From Armatimonadota bacterium (GTDB taxonomy: Bacteria > Vulcanimicrobiota > JACPDS01), in assembly GCA_016183885.1 (NCBI GenBank), contig JACPDS010000053.1, positions 4,342-12,412 on the forward strand: 8,071 nucleotides of DNA, given 5' to 3'. A model generated the notes under the pieces. It saw only the letters and a program-made list of their open reading frames with translations, made no database searches and had not been told where the DNA came from. Made by a program: the position numbers and the translations under genes. Numbering within the stretch: position 1 is the stretch's first letter; each line of letters starts with the position of its first letter. This document shows, one piece after another, positions 1-5,543 of the stretch.

Positions 1-635
1 TAGGTCTGCCCGGCATTCATCCTGAGATTATCAAGCTTTTAGGAAAATTGCGTTATCGTACAAGCTTTTCACAAAATGTTTTGCAGCATTCTTTAGAAGT
101 AGCACATTTGGCGGGTATAATTGCCGGAGAATTAGGAGTAAATGTAGCTTTAGCAAAAAGAGCCGGCCTTTTACATGATATTGGCAAAGCCTTAGATTCT
201 GAAATAGAAGGTCCGCATGCTTTAATTGGAGCAAGATTTGCTGAAAAATATAATGAATCTGCCGAAGTAGTTCATGCTATTGCCGCTCATCATGAAGATG
301 AGCCTCAAAGAACCATAGAAGCTGTTTTAACTCAAGCTGCCGATGCTATATCAGCAGCTCGACCAGGCGCTAGACGCGAATCAGTCGAATTATACTTAAA
401 ACGTTTAGAAAATTTAGAAAAAACTACTAATTCATTTGAAGGAGTAGAAAAATCTTATGCTATTCAAGCCGGCAGAGAAATTAGAGTCATGGTAAAACCT
501 GAAGCAATTAATGATTTGCAAGCTGGCAAGCTGGCTCATGATATTGCCAGAAAAATTGAAAATGAATTAGATTATCCGGGTCAAATTAAAGTAACTATTA
601 TTAGAGAAACTAGATTTATCAATTATGCTAAATAA
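1..635 (+). CDS. rny: Ribonuclease Y, C-terminal part (5' truncated by window edge)
   Basis: Endoribonuclease that starts mRNA decay at the inner face of the membrane. The reading frame is open from base 3 and its start lies outside the window; about 210 C-terminal residues are visible against about 520 for the whole family member. The missing part would be the N-terminal membrane helix, coiled coil and KH domain. What is seen is the HD-superfamily phosphohydrolase domain: a histidine in VLQHSLEVAHLAG (near 80-115), the metal-binding HD pair in LLHDIGKA (HD at 174-179), the AAHHEDEP segment (near 280-305) and AADAISAARPGARRES (near 340-382). The C-terminal tail, with REIRVMVKPEAI and the end RFINYAK, is typical of RNase Y. 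No lesion is visible. It is followed after 18 bases by ymdB, the usual partner in this gene order, so co-transcription is likely. Identification is very secure. Confidence 0.97.
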   Translation, partial: GLPGIHPEIIKLLGKLRYRTSFSQNVLQHSLEVAHLAGIIAGELGVNVALAKRAGLLHDIGKALDSEIEGPHALIGARFAEKYNESAEVVHAIAAHHEDEPQRTIEAVLTQAADAISAARPGARRESVELYLKRLENLEKTTNSFEGVEKSYAIQAGREIRVMVKPEAINDLQAGKLAHDIARKIENELDYPGQIKVTIIRETRFINYAK

Positions 636-640
636 ATTTA

Positions 641-645
641 AAGGT
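641..645 (+). promoter_or_regulatory. Partial Shine-Dalgarno that fixes the TTG start of ymdB
   Basis: AAGGT ends 8 bases before the TTG at 654. This spacing supports the TTG as the start. It also gives a protein whose first strand (NILFIADIVGKPGR) and metal-binding Asp8 lie where they do in the family. Confidence 0.6.
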
Positions 646-653
646 AAAATATT

Positions 654-1460
654 TTGAATATTTTGTTTATCGCTGATATTGTAGGTAAACCAGGCAGAGA
701 AACTGTAGAAAAGTTGCTTCCTGCCTTAAAAAATAAATATAATATAGACTTTGTCATCGCTAATGCAGAAAATTCCGCAGGTGGTTTCGGAATAACTCCT
801 AAAATTGCAGAATTTTTTTTTAATTTAGGAGTTAACGTAATTACAATGGGCAATCATATTTGGGATAAAAAGGAAATTATAGAATATCTAAAAACTAATC
901 CTAGAATTTTAGCCGCGGCAAATTTCCCCCTTAGAGTCCCAGGAGAAAAAGTATATTTAGGAAAAATTAAAAATAAAAATATCGCGGTATTTAATCTATT
1001 GGGAAGAGTTTTTATGGGGAATTTTCAGCTTGTTGATTGTCCATTTCAAGCTGCAGAAAGAGAACTGGAAAATTTAAAGGGAAAGGCAGAAATTATAATA
1101 GTTGATATTCATGCCGAAGCTACTTCGGAAAAATTAGCCTTAGGACATTTTTTAGATGGAAAAGTTGGTTCTGTAATAGGAACGCATACTCATGTATCTA
1201 CTACTGATTTAAAAATCCTGCCTAAAGGAACAGCGTATATTACTGATGTAGGAATGACCGGCCCTGTTGATTCCATCTTAGGAGTTAAAAAAGAGATCAT
1301 TATAAATAAATTCCTTACTCAAATGCCTGAACGTTTTGAAGTAGCAGAAGGGCAAACTCAGCTGGAAGGAGTTATAATCCAAACGAAAGAAGGAGGCGGC
1401 GTGGAAAAATTAATTCGTTTGCAGGAATTTATACCAGTATATAAAAAGGAGGAATCTTAA
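654..1460 (+). CDS. ymdB: YmdB-family metallophosphoesterase (2',3'-cyclic nucleotide phosphodiesterase family)
   Basis: A 268-residue calcineurin-like phosphoesterase of the YmdB family (TIGR00282 type), about the family's usual length. The dinuclear metal ligands known for this family are all visible: Asp8 in FIADIVGKPGR, Glu39 and Asn40 in NAENSAGG, Asn67 with catalytic His68 in GNHIWDK, His153 in DIHAEATSEK, and His178 and His180 in GTHTHV. It is therefore probably an active, cytoplasmic phosphodiesterase; the Bacillus subtilis member hydrolyses cyclic nucleotides including 2',3'-cAMP. In that species it affects late adaptive responses such as biofilm and motility choice and is functionally tied to RNase Y, encoded here just upstream. 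Translation starts at TTG with an AAGGT ribosome binding site 8 bases upstream. The 18-base gap to rny suggests one operon. The C-terminal tail is lysine- and glutamate-rich. The substrate in this organism is inferred, not seen. Confidence 0.95.
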   Translation: MNILFIADIVGKPGRETVEKLLPALKNKYNIDFVIANAENSAGGFGITPKIAEFFFNLGVNVITMGNHIWDKKEIIEYLKTNPRILAAANFPLRVPGEKVYLGKIKNKNIAVFNLLGRVFMGNFQLVDCPFQAAERELENLKGKAEIIIVDIHAEATSEKLALGHFLDGKVGSVIGTHTHVSTTDLKILPKGTAYITDVGMTGPVDSILGVKKEIIINKFLTQMPERFEVAEGQTQLEGVIIQTKEGGGVEKLIRLQEFIPVYKKEES

Positions 1461-1520
1461 AAAAGTCATCTAATTTATAATTAAAATAAAAAATGAAATA
1501 TTTAAATACTATTATATTAA

Positions 1521-1530
1521 GGAAGGAAGG
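1521..1530 (+). promoter_or_regulatory. Strong repeated Shine-Dalgarno for spoVS
   Basis: GGAAGGAAGG is a doubled GGAAGG-type site ending 9 bases before the ATG at 1540. It is by far the strongest purine-rich ribosome binding site in the window and selects 1540 rather than the in-frame ATG at 1558. Its strength suggests SpoVS is made in larger amounts than its neighbours, which is an inference. Confidence 0.7.
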
Positions 1531-1539
1531 AATAAAAAA

Positions 1540-1836
1540 ATGGAAGAAATAAAAAAAATGGAAACTATAGAAAAAGTTGATTTTTTAAAAGTATCGTCTA
1601 AATCCAGTCCTAATGCTGTAGCTGGCGCTTTAGCCGGAGTTTTGAGAGAAAAAGGCTCTGCGGAAATGCAAGCTATTGGCGCCGGCGCATTAAATCAAGC
1701 TATAAAAGCTGTAGCAATTGCGCGAGGATTTGTAGCTCCAAGCGGAATGGATTTAATCTGTATTCCCGCTTTTACGGAAATTAAAATTGATGGGGAAGAA
1801 AGAACTGCGATTAGATTAATTATAGAACCAAGATAA
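1540..1836 (+). CDS. spoVS: Stage V sporulation protein S (SpoVS), with N-terminal extension
   Basis: A small protein of 98 residues. Residues about 14-98 match the very conserved SpoVS core: LKVSSKSSPNAVAGALAG (16-33), QAIGAGALNQAIKAVAIARG (44-63), then FVAPSGMDLICIPAF (64-78) and IDGEERTAIRLIIEPR to the end. The family is usually about 86 residues, so the first dozen residues (lysine- and glutamate-rich) are an extension. The chosen start is supported by the strong ribosome binding site at 1521-1530; a second ATG at 1558 would give a length closer to standard. In Bacillus subtilis SpoVS is needed to pass stage V of sporulation. Homologues have an Alba-like fold suggesting nucleic-acid binding, and they also occur in non-sporulating bacteria, so its presence does not prove sporulation here. 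It follows ymdB after 79 AT-rich bases, which hold a possible -10-like TATTAT near 1510 but no convincing -35, and it is closed by the terminator at 1859. Confidence 0.96.
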   Translation: MEEIKKMETIEKVDFLKVSSKSSPNAVAGALAGVLREKGSAEMQAIGAGALNQAIKAVAIARGFVAPSGMDLICIPAFTEIKIDGEERTAIRLIIEPR

Positions 1837-1858
1837 TTTAAGATTAAAAAATTTTTTA

Positions 1859-1903
1859 AAAAATAGTCTGTTATAATTTTTAGGCAGGCTATTTTTATTT
1901 TTT
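1859..1903 (+). terminator. Rho-independent terminator after spoVS
   Basis: A 12-pair stem is formed by 1859-1870 (AAAAATAGTCTG) and 1885-1896 (CAGGCTATTTTT), with one G-T wobble and a 14-base loop, followed by a T-rich run to 1903. It lies 22 bases after the spoVS stop and ends the rny–ymdB–spoVS unit before the PHP gene. Confidence 0.85.
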
Positions 1904-1922
1904 CTAAAGAAATATTTAAATA

Positions 1923-2741
1923 ATGAAAATTGACTTACATACTCATACAAATTATTCAGACGGTGAATTAACTCCGCAAGCGCTGGTAAAACAAGCTGTA
2001 AATCTGGGATTAGAAACATTGGCTATTACCGATCATGACAGCGTTGAGGGAATTAAAGAAGCGCTGACAACTTCTTTAATTTATAAAATTGAAATTATTC
2101 CGGCTATTGAATTAAACACTAATTTTTATGGAGAAGAAATTCATATTTTAGGATATTTTATTGATTATCAAAATATTAAATTTAAAAAAGAACTTCAAAA
2201 ATTGCAAAATAATCGGATTATTCGAGCTAAAAAAATTTTAAAAAAACTAGAAAATTTAAAGATATTTTTATCTTGGGAAAAACTTTTAAAATCTAAAGTA
2301 GATTCTTTAGGGCGTCCTCATATTGCTCAATTATTAGTTAAATCAGGTGAAGTTAATTCTCTCCATGAAGCTTTTGACAAATATTTAAAAAAAGACGCTC
2401 CAGCCTATGTTCCTCTCTTAAAATTAACTCCTCAAGAGGGAATTAGTTTAATTTTAAAATTTAAAGGAGTGCCTGTTTTAGCCCATCCGCAAGAATTAAA
2501 AAATGCCGAAAGAATAATTTTAAAATTAAAAGAAGCCCGATTATTAGGAATTGAAGCGTTCTCTCCTCGAGCTTCTCTTATAGAAGAAAGATTTTATTTA
2601 AAATTAGCCCAAAAAAATAATCTTCTGATTACTGCTGGATCGGATTTTCATGGTTTTTCTAATAATAAATTCAATGCTTTGGGAATTTTTAATTTTAAAC
2701 GCCTCTATTTAGAAAACTTAAAAACTGCTAGAGGGCGCTAG
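1923..2741 (+). CDS. PHP-domain metal-dependent phosphoesterase (YciV/TrpH type)
   Basis: A 272-residue protein of the stand-alone PHP (polymerase and histidinol phosphatase) family; this subgroup includes YciV/RNase AM and nucleoside 3',5'-bisphosphate phosphatases. The metal-binding residues are present in order: His6 and His8 in DLHTHTNYSDG with Asp13, His38 in ITDHDS, Glu63 in PAIELN, His74 in EIHILGY, a conserved GRPH segment (130-133), His188 in VLAHP, and Asp241 and His243 in AGSDFHG. A trinuclear site is therefore expected, and the enzyme is probably active on nucleotide or short RNA 5'-phosphate substrates, though the exact substrate cannot be read from sequence. Length and order fit the family. 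The ATG at 1923 puts the first motif at the very N-terminus as usual; there is no clear Shine-Dalgarno. The TAG stop lies inside a 10-base tandem duplication (2727-2746). The next gene begins 100 bases downstream. Confidence 0.9.
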   Translation: MKIDLHTHTNYSDGELTPQALVKQAVNLGLETLAITDHDSVEGIKEALTTSLIYKIEIIPAIELNTNFYGEEIHILGYFIDYQNIKFKKELQKLQNNRIIRAKKILKKLENLKIFLSWEKLLKSKVDSLGRPHIAQLLVKSGEVNSLHEAFDKYLKKDAPAYVPLLKLTPQEGISLILKFKGVPVLAHPQELKNAERIILKLKEARLLGIEAFSPRASLIEERFYLKLAQKNNLLITAGSDFHGFSNNKFNALGIFNFKRLYLENLKTARGR

Positions 2742-2746
2742 AGGGA
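2727..2746 (+). repeat. 10-base tandem duplication at the end of the PHP gene
   Basis: GCTAGAGGGC (2727-2736) is followed directly by GCTAGAGGGA (2737-2746), matching at 9 of 10 positions. The gene's TAG stop (2739-2741) falls in the second copy. With only one copy the frame would run on to a TAG about 21 bases further downstream, so the duplication appears to have created the present stop. Confidence 0.7.
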
Positions 2747-2841
2747 ATATTGAATCGTTATAGAATACAAAATAATGCTTTTAAGCCGCTTCAAAAAATT
2801 TAATCTTAAATAAGTAAATTTTGCAGAGAATTAATATAGTT

Positions 2842-3141
2842 ATGGAAAAAAAGAAGATTTCCTTAAAATGTCTTAATGCTAATTTTTTAGAAACTATTTC
2901 CCGCATTAAAGTATTAGGAGCATCATTAATGAGTATTTCCGTTCATCCCCGGGAAGAAGAAATGGGCTTAACTTATTTTTTTGATTTAGGAGGGGTTATT
3001 TATGAGGTTTCCACTGCGACAAATCAAAAAACTATTCATTCTTTATATTCTTTGTTTAATAATGCTGATTTTATAGAAAGAGAATGCAATTTATTATTTA
3101 ATATAAAATTTTTAGGGCATCCTAATTTATCTATAAAATAA
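2842..3141 (+). CDS. Short NuoC/EchD-like protein (complex I 30 kDa subunit family), orphan
   Basis: A 99-residue protein resembling the C-terminal half of NADH dehydrogenase subunit C (30 kDa) and its short relatives in Ech-type membrane hydrogenases. The match lies in three parts: LTYFFDLGG (43-51), then HSLYSLFNNADFIERE (66-81), then LLFNIKFLGHPNL (84-96), close to the family pattern of Ser-Leu, Phe-Asn-Ala, Glu-Arg-Glu, Leu-Phe-Gly-Ile and Gly-His-Pro-Asn-Leu. Departures from it are Leu84 where the family has a conserved Asp/Glu after the ERE motif, Asn87 for the usual Gly, and a C-terminus ending soon after HPNL without the usual arginines. The family normally works in a membrane complex that passes electrons to quinone or protons, but none of the partner subunits is in this window. 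I chose ATG 2842; a TTG at 2821 would add seven residues but has no better ribosome binding site. It ends 4 bases before ftsY, so co-transcription is likely. Homology is fairly clear, function uncertain. Confidence 0.7.
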   Translation: MEKKKISLKCLNANFLETISRIKVLGASLMSISVHPREEEMGLTYFFDLGGVIYEVSTATNQKTIHSLYSLFNNADFIERECNLLFNIKFLGHPNLSIK

Positions 3142-3145
3142 AAAA

Positions 3146-4063
3146 ATGAAATTTATAAGCTGGATAAATAAATTAAAAGATAAATTAAATAAAACAAGGC
3201 TAAATTTTGTCGGAAAAATATATAATTTCTTTAAATCTAAAGAAAGAATCGACGCAAATTTTTGGGAAGAGTTAGAAGAAATTTTAATTAACTCGGATAT
3301 TGGAGTTTTTACCGCAAATATTTTAATAAATAAACTGAAGCATATTGTTAAAATAGAAAAAATTAATCAACCTTCTTTATTGATTGAAAATCTTAAAGAA
3401 GAAATGTTTATTATTTTAAAAGAAAGCGCTTCTCCTTTAAATTTAAATTTAGATTTTAATATAATTTTAATAGTAGGAGTAAATGGCGCCGGAAAAACTA
3501 CCAGTATTGCTAAATTAACGCGCTATCTTAAAGAAAAAGATAAAAAAGTGCTTTTAGCGGCCGCAGATACTTTTAGGGCGGCAGCTATTGACCAATTAGA
3601 AATTTGGGCAAAAAGATTAAATGTTGACATAATAAAACATCATTCAGGCGCAGACCCGGCTGCGGTAGTTCATGACGCTATTAAAGCCGCTCATGCGCGT
3701 AAAGCCGATATATTAATTATAGATACTGCCGGAAGATTGCAAAATAAAGTAAACTTAATGGAAGAATTAAGGAAAATTAAAAAAGTTATCACTAAAGAAG
3801 CAAAAAATCTAAATCCTGAAGTGCTTTTAGTTTTAGACGCAAATACCGGCCAAAATGCTTTTCAACAAGCAAAAATTTTTAAAGAAATTGTAGAAATTAG
3901 CGGAATAATTTTAGCTAAATTAGATGGAACGGCTAAAGGAGGGATTATTTTTGGAATAGCTTCCGAGCTTAAAATTCCTGTAAAATTTATTGGGATAGGA
4001 GAAAGTTTAGAAGATTTGAAAGAATTTAACCCTCAAGATTTCATTGAAGCCATATTCGAATAA
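3146..4063 (+). CDS. ftsY: Signal recognition particle receptor FtsY
   Basis: The SRP receptor GTPase, which docks the SRP-ribosome complex at the cytoplasmic membrane and delivers nascent membrane proteins to SecYEG. At 305 residues it has the compact NG form without a long acidic A domain. The N domain (about 1-95) includes a helical FWEELEEILINSDIG stretch (39-53). The G domain has the P-loop GVNGAGKTTS (111-120), the SRP-GTPase insertion element DTFRAAAIDQL (141-151), SGADPAAV (167-174), the DTAGR motif (193-197), LVLDANTGQNA (228-238), the base-specificity motif AKLDGTAKGG (257-266) and the closing GIGESLEDL (283-291). All catalytic motifs are intact. The basic N-terminus (Lys-rich, with paired Phe at 28-29) may aid membrane contact, as in other short FtsY proteins. 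ATG 3146 lies 4 bases after the preceding gene with no clear Shine-Dalgarno, suggesting translational coupling. Confidence 0.98.
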   Translation: MKFISWINKLKDKLNKTRLNFVGKIYNFFKSKERIDANFWEELEEILINSDIGVFTANILINKLKHIVKIEKINQPSLLIENLKEEMFIILKESASPLNLNLDFNIILIVGVNGAGKTTSIAKLTRYLKEKDKKVLLAAADTFRAAAIDQLEIWAKRLNVDIIKHHSGADPAAVVHDAIKAAHARKADILIIDTAGRLQNKVNLMEELRKIKKVITKEAKNLNPEVLLVLDANTGQNAFQQAKIFKEIVEISGIILAKLDGTAKGGIIFGIASELKIPVKFIGIGESLEDLKEFNPQDFIEAIFE

Positions 4064-4105
4064 TTTTTTATATTGTAAATTGATAATTAACTTCAATTAT
4101 AAATA

Positions 4106-4189
4106 ATGCAAGAGGAATGTTTTCTTGCTTTGTTTAATATCAAAAAACAGTTTAAAGAAATTGATAAGGAATTATTAAAACTTTGTTAA
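4106..4189 (+). CDS. Possible 27-residue small ORF upstream of the glycosyltransferase
   Basis: An ATG frame of 27 codons reading MQEECFLALFNIKKQF and then EIDKELLKLC. It fills most of the gap between ftsY and the glycosyltransferase, and its TAA overlaps the downstream TTG start (TTG at 4183-4185, TAA at 4187-4189), an arrangement seen in coupled translation. There is no clear Shine-Dalgarno and I recognise no family. It could be a leader peptide that sets the rate of glycosyltransferase translation, or simply a chance open frame. The hairpin at 4108-4128 lies over its first codons. Low confidence. Confidence 0.2.
   Translation: MQEECFLALFNIKKQFKEIDKELLKLC
4108..4135 (+). terminator. Weak candidate terminator after ftsY
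   Basis: GCAAGA (4108-4113) pairs with TCTTGC (4123-4128), plus one G-T pair inside, around a 7-base loop, followed by TTTGTTT. The stem is short and the T-tract interrupted, so termination would be partial at best. Its place, 45 bases after the ftsY stop, is where a terminator would be expected. Confidence 0.35.
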
Positions 4190-4887
4190 AGAAAATAAAA
4201 ATTTTCAGTTTAATTTTATTCTTTTTGCTTTTCGCATCTTTAAGTTTATATTTTCGCGCTTTGGATTATTTGCAGGGAATAGTTTTAATTTATTCTTTTT
4301 ATGCTATCTTTTTGTTTTTAATCCCTGTTTTCTCTAAAAGAAAAATAATAACTCCCAAAAATAATTATTTTCCTTTTGTCAGCATTCTTATTCCGGCAAG
4401 GAATGAGATTAATGTAATTAGTTCAACCATTCATTCTCTGGCTTCCATAGATTATCATAAGAATAACAATCCTAATTTTGAAATTATTGTAGTCGATGAT
4501 TCCAGCATTGATGGAACCAATCTGGTTTTACAAAGCTTAAAAAAACAACTTTCCAATCTTGAAGTAATAATAAGAACTCCTGAAAACGGCGGAAAAGGAA
4601 AAGCTTCGGCTTTAAATGAAGGATTAAAATATTGTAAAGGCGGGATAATTGCCGTTTTTGACGCTGATACTCGAGTTTCTTCTGATTATTTAAAAAATAT
4701 TGTTCCTTCTCTAGCAAATGAAAAAATAGGAGGAGCCCAGGGAAAAATTAGAATTTATAATTCCAGGAAAAACTTTATTACTAAATTTCAAGAAGATGAA
4801 TTTTGTTTAATTAATCATCTGATTCAAATTGCGCGGTCCTGGCGGGAAATGGGCAAATTACTAAAAAAAGGGCTCTTCTTGAAGTAG
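4183..4887 (+). CDS. Glycosyltransferase N-terminal fragment (first frame)
   Basis: 234 residues as read. Two hydrophobic helices (about 6-24 and 31-50) precede a cytoplasmic GT-A domain beginning FVSILIPARNE (65-75), with VVDDSS (103-108) for nucleotide-sugar binding, NGGKGKASALNEG (135-147) and the metal-binding DADT (160-163). Family resemblance stops at about Trp220; the last 14 residues are out-of-frame sequence ending at TAG. TTG 4183 is the likely start, with AAGGA at 4166-4170, somewhat far upstream (12 bases). Alone it lacks the TED and QxxRW catalytic motifs and should not act as a polymerising transferase. Confidence 0.75.
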   Translation: MLKKIKIFSLILFFLLFASLSLYFRALDYLQGIVLIYSFYAIFLFLIPVFSKRKIITPKNNYFPFVSILIPARNEINVISSTIHSLASIDYHKNNNPNFEIIVVDDSSIDGTNLVLQSLKKQLSNLEVIIRTPENGGKGKASALNEGLKYCKGGIIAVFDADTRVSSDYLKNIVPSLANEKIGGAQGKIRIYNSRKNFITKFQEDEFCLINHLIQIARSWREMGKLLKKGLFLK

Positions 4888-5543
4888 GCGGATGGAATGA
4901 GAATTCCGCTACAGAAGATTTTGATTTAACTTTAAGATTAATTTTAAAAAAATGGAAAATAAAATATTGTTCTGATGCGGTACTTTGGCAGGAAGGAATA
5001 GAAAAATTATTGCCACTCCTAAGACAAAGAATTCGCTGGGCCAGCGGATTATTATCTTCTTTTTCCGATTATTTTTTTAGTTTTATTTTTCAACCTTTAA
5101 AAATAATGATAAAATTAGACGCTTTAATAACTCTTTTAAGAATTACTATTCCTTTCTATATTATTTTTGGGTATTTACTTCTGCTTATCTCCTTATTTTT
5201 TAAGTGGCGATTTTATTTTATTATTCCGGAAAAATATTTTCTTTTTACTTCTTTAACATTTTTTTCAGCAATGCTTTTAGCGATTTATCGGGAATCGCCG
5301 AAATTTAATTTATTGCGCATTAAAGGGAAAATTTTAAGATACTGGCTTTTTAGTTTTATTTGGTTATTAGCTGTGCCAATAGCTTTTTTCAATTCTTTTA
5401 AAAATAAAAATTCTGCTTTCTTTTGGGATAAAACTTTTCATAAAGGAGATTTTTCTCTGCCTTTAATAAAAAAAGAGGGGGGTTATAATTTTTCTTCAGG
5501 AAAAAATTTAATAAATTTACAAAAAGATGTTTTATTTAAGTAA
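4842..5543 (+). CDS. Glycosyltransferase C-terminal fragment (second frame)
   Basis: This frame carries AGNGQITKKRALLEVGGW (from 4842), the catalytic-base motif TEDFD (4911-4925) and the acceptor-binding QRIRW (5025-5039). About three to four hydrophobic helices follow (around 5120-5200, 5240-5285 and 5340-5400), then a short cytoplasmic tail with the FFWDKTFHKG element. The first possible start codon in this frame is TTG 5010, which would leave out TEDFD, so this part is not a plausible independent enzyme. It is the other half of the gene starting at 4183. Its last 17 bases overlap the next gene. Confidence 0.7.
   Translation, partial: AGNGQITKKRALLEVGGWNENSATEDFDLTLRLILKKWKIKYCSDAVLWQEGIEKLLPLLRQRIRWASGLLSSFSDYFFSFIFQPLKIMIKLDALITLLRITIPFYIIFGYLLLLISLFFKWRFYFIIPEKYFLFTSLTFFSAMLLAIYRESPKFNLLRIKGKILRYWLFSFIWLLAVPIAFFNSFKNKNSAFFWDKTFHKGDFSLPLIKKEGGYNFSSGKNLINLQKDVLFK

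Larger units (their letters stand above)
4183..5543 (+). pseudogene. Membrane family 2 glycosyltransferase gene split by a -1 frameshift
   Basis: One gene of about 450 codons lies in two frames. The first runs from TTG 4183 to a TAG at 4887. The second is the frame one base back and is homologous from about 4842 to the TAA at 5543. Only when joined do the parts give a complete processive GT2 enzyme like poly-GlcNAc or cellulose synthases: VVDD, DADT, the acceptor segment AGNGQ (4842-4856), TEDFD (4911-4925) and QRIRW (5025-5039), framed by N- and C-terminal membrane helices. The acceptor segment is already in the second frame, so the lost base lies just upstream, near 4838-4846 in TCCTGGCGGG; for example one missing G would restore a Trp-Ala-Gly-Asn-Gly reading. 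Causes may be a sequencing or assembly error, a recent mutation, or recoding. Neither frame shows further decay, which favours an error or a very recent event. The product, if made, would polymerise or transfer a sugar at the inner membrane; the sugar is unknown. Confidence 0.8.

Noticed and set aside
31..234. Minus-strand open frame opposite rny
   Set aside because: It lies wholly opposite a clear RNase Y coding frame and its product is low-complexity, leucine-rich sequence with no recognisable family; an antisense shadow.
638..853. Minus-strand open frame opposite the start of ymdB
   Set aside because: It overlaps the conserved metal-binding N-terminus of YmdB; no motif and no ribosome binding site.
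1461..1539. Sporulation-type (sigma-H) or sigma-70 promoter before spoVS
   Set aside because: A TATTAT-like -10 is possible near 1510, but no -35 of either type can be seen at suitable spacing.
1816..2019. Minus-strand open frame across the spoVS terminator and PHP start
   Set aside because: It crosses an intrinsic terminator and the antisense of the PHP HTHTNYSDG motif; no independent support.
2742..2841. RNA gene or regulatory element between the PHP gene and the NuoC-like gene
   Set aside because: No stem longer than four or five pairs, no T-tract after a hairpin and no recognisable motif; it looks like plain AT-rich spacer.
4078..4098. Inverted repeat AATTGA / TCAATT after ftsY
   Set aside because: Only six A+T-rich pairs with no T-tract; expected by chance at this base composition.
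4484..4717. Minus-strand open frame opposite the glycosyltransferase
   Set aside because: Antisense to the VVDD–DADT region, with a composition typical of a shadow frame.
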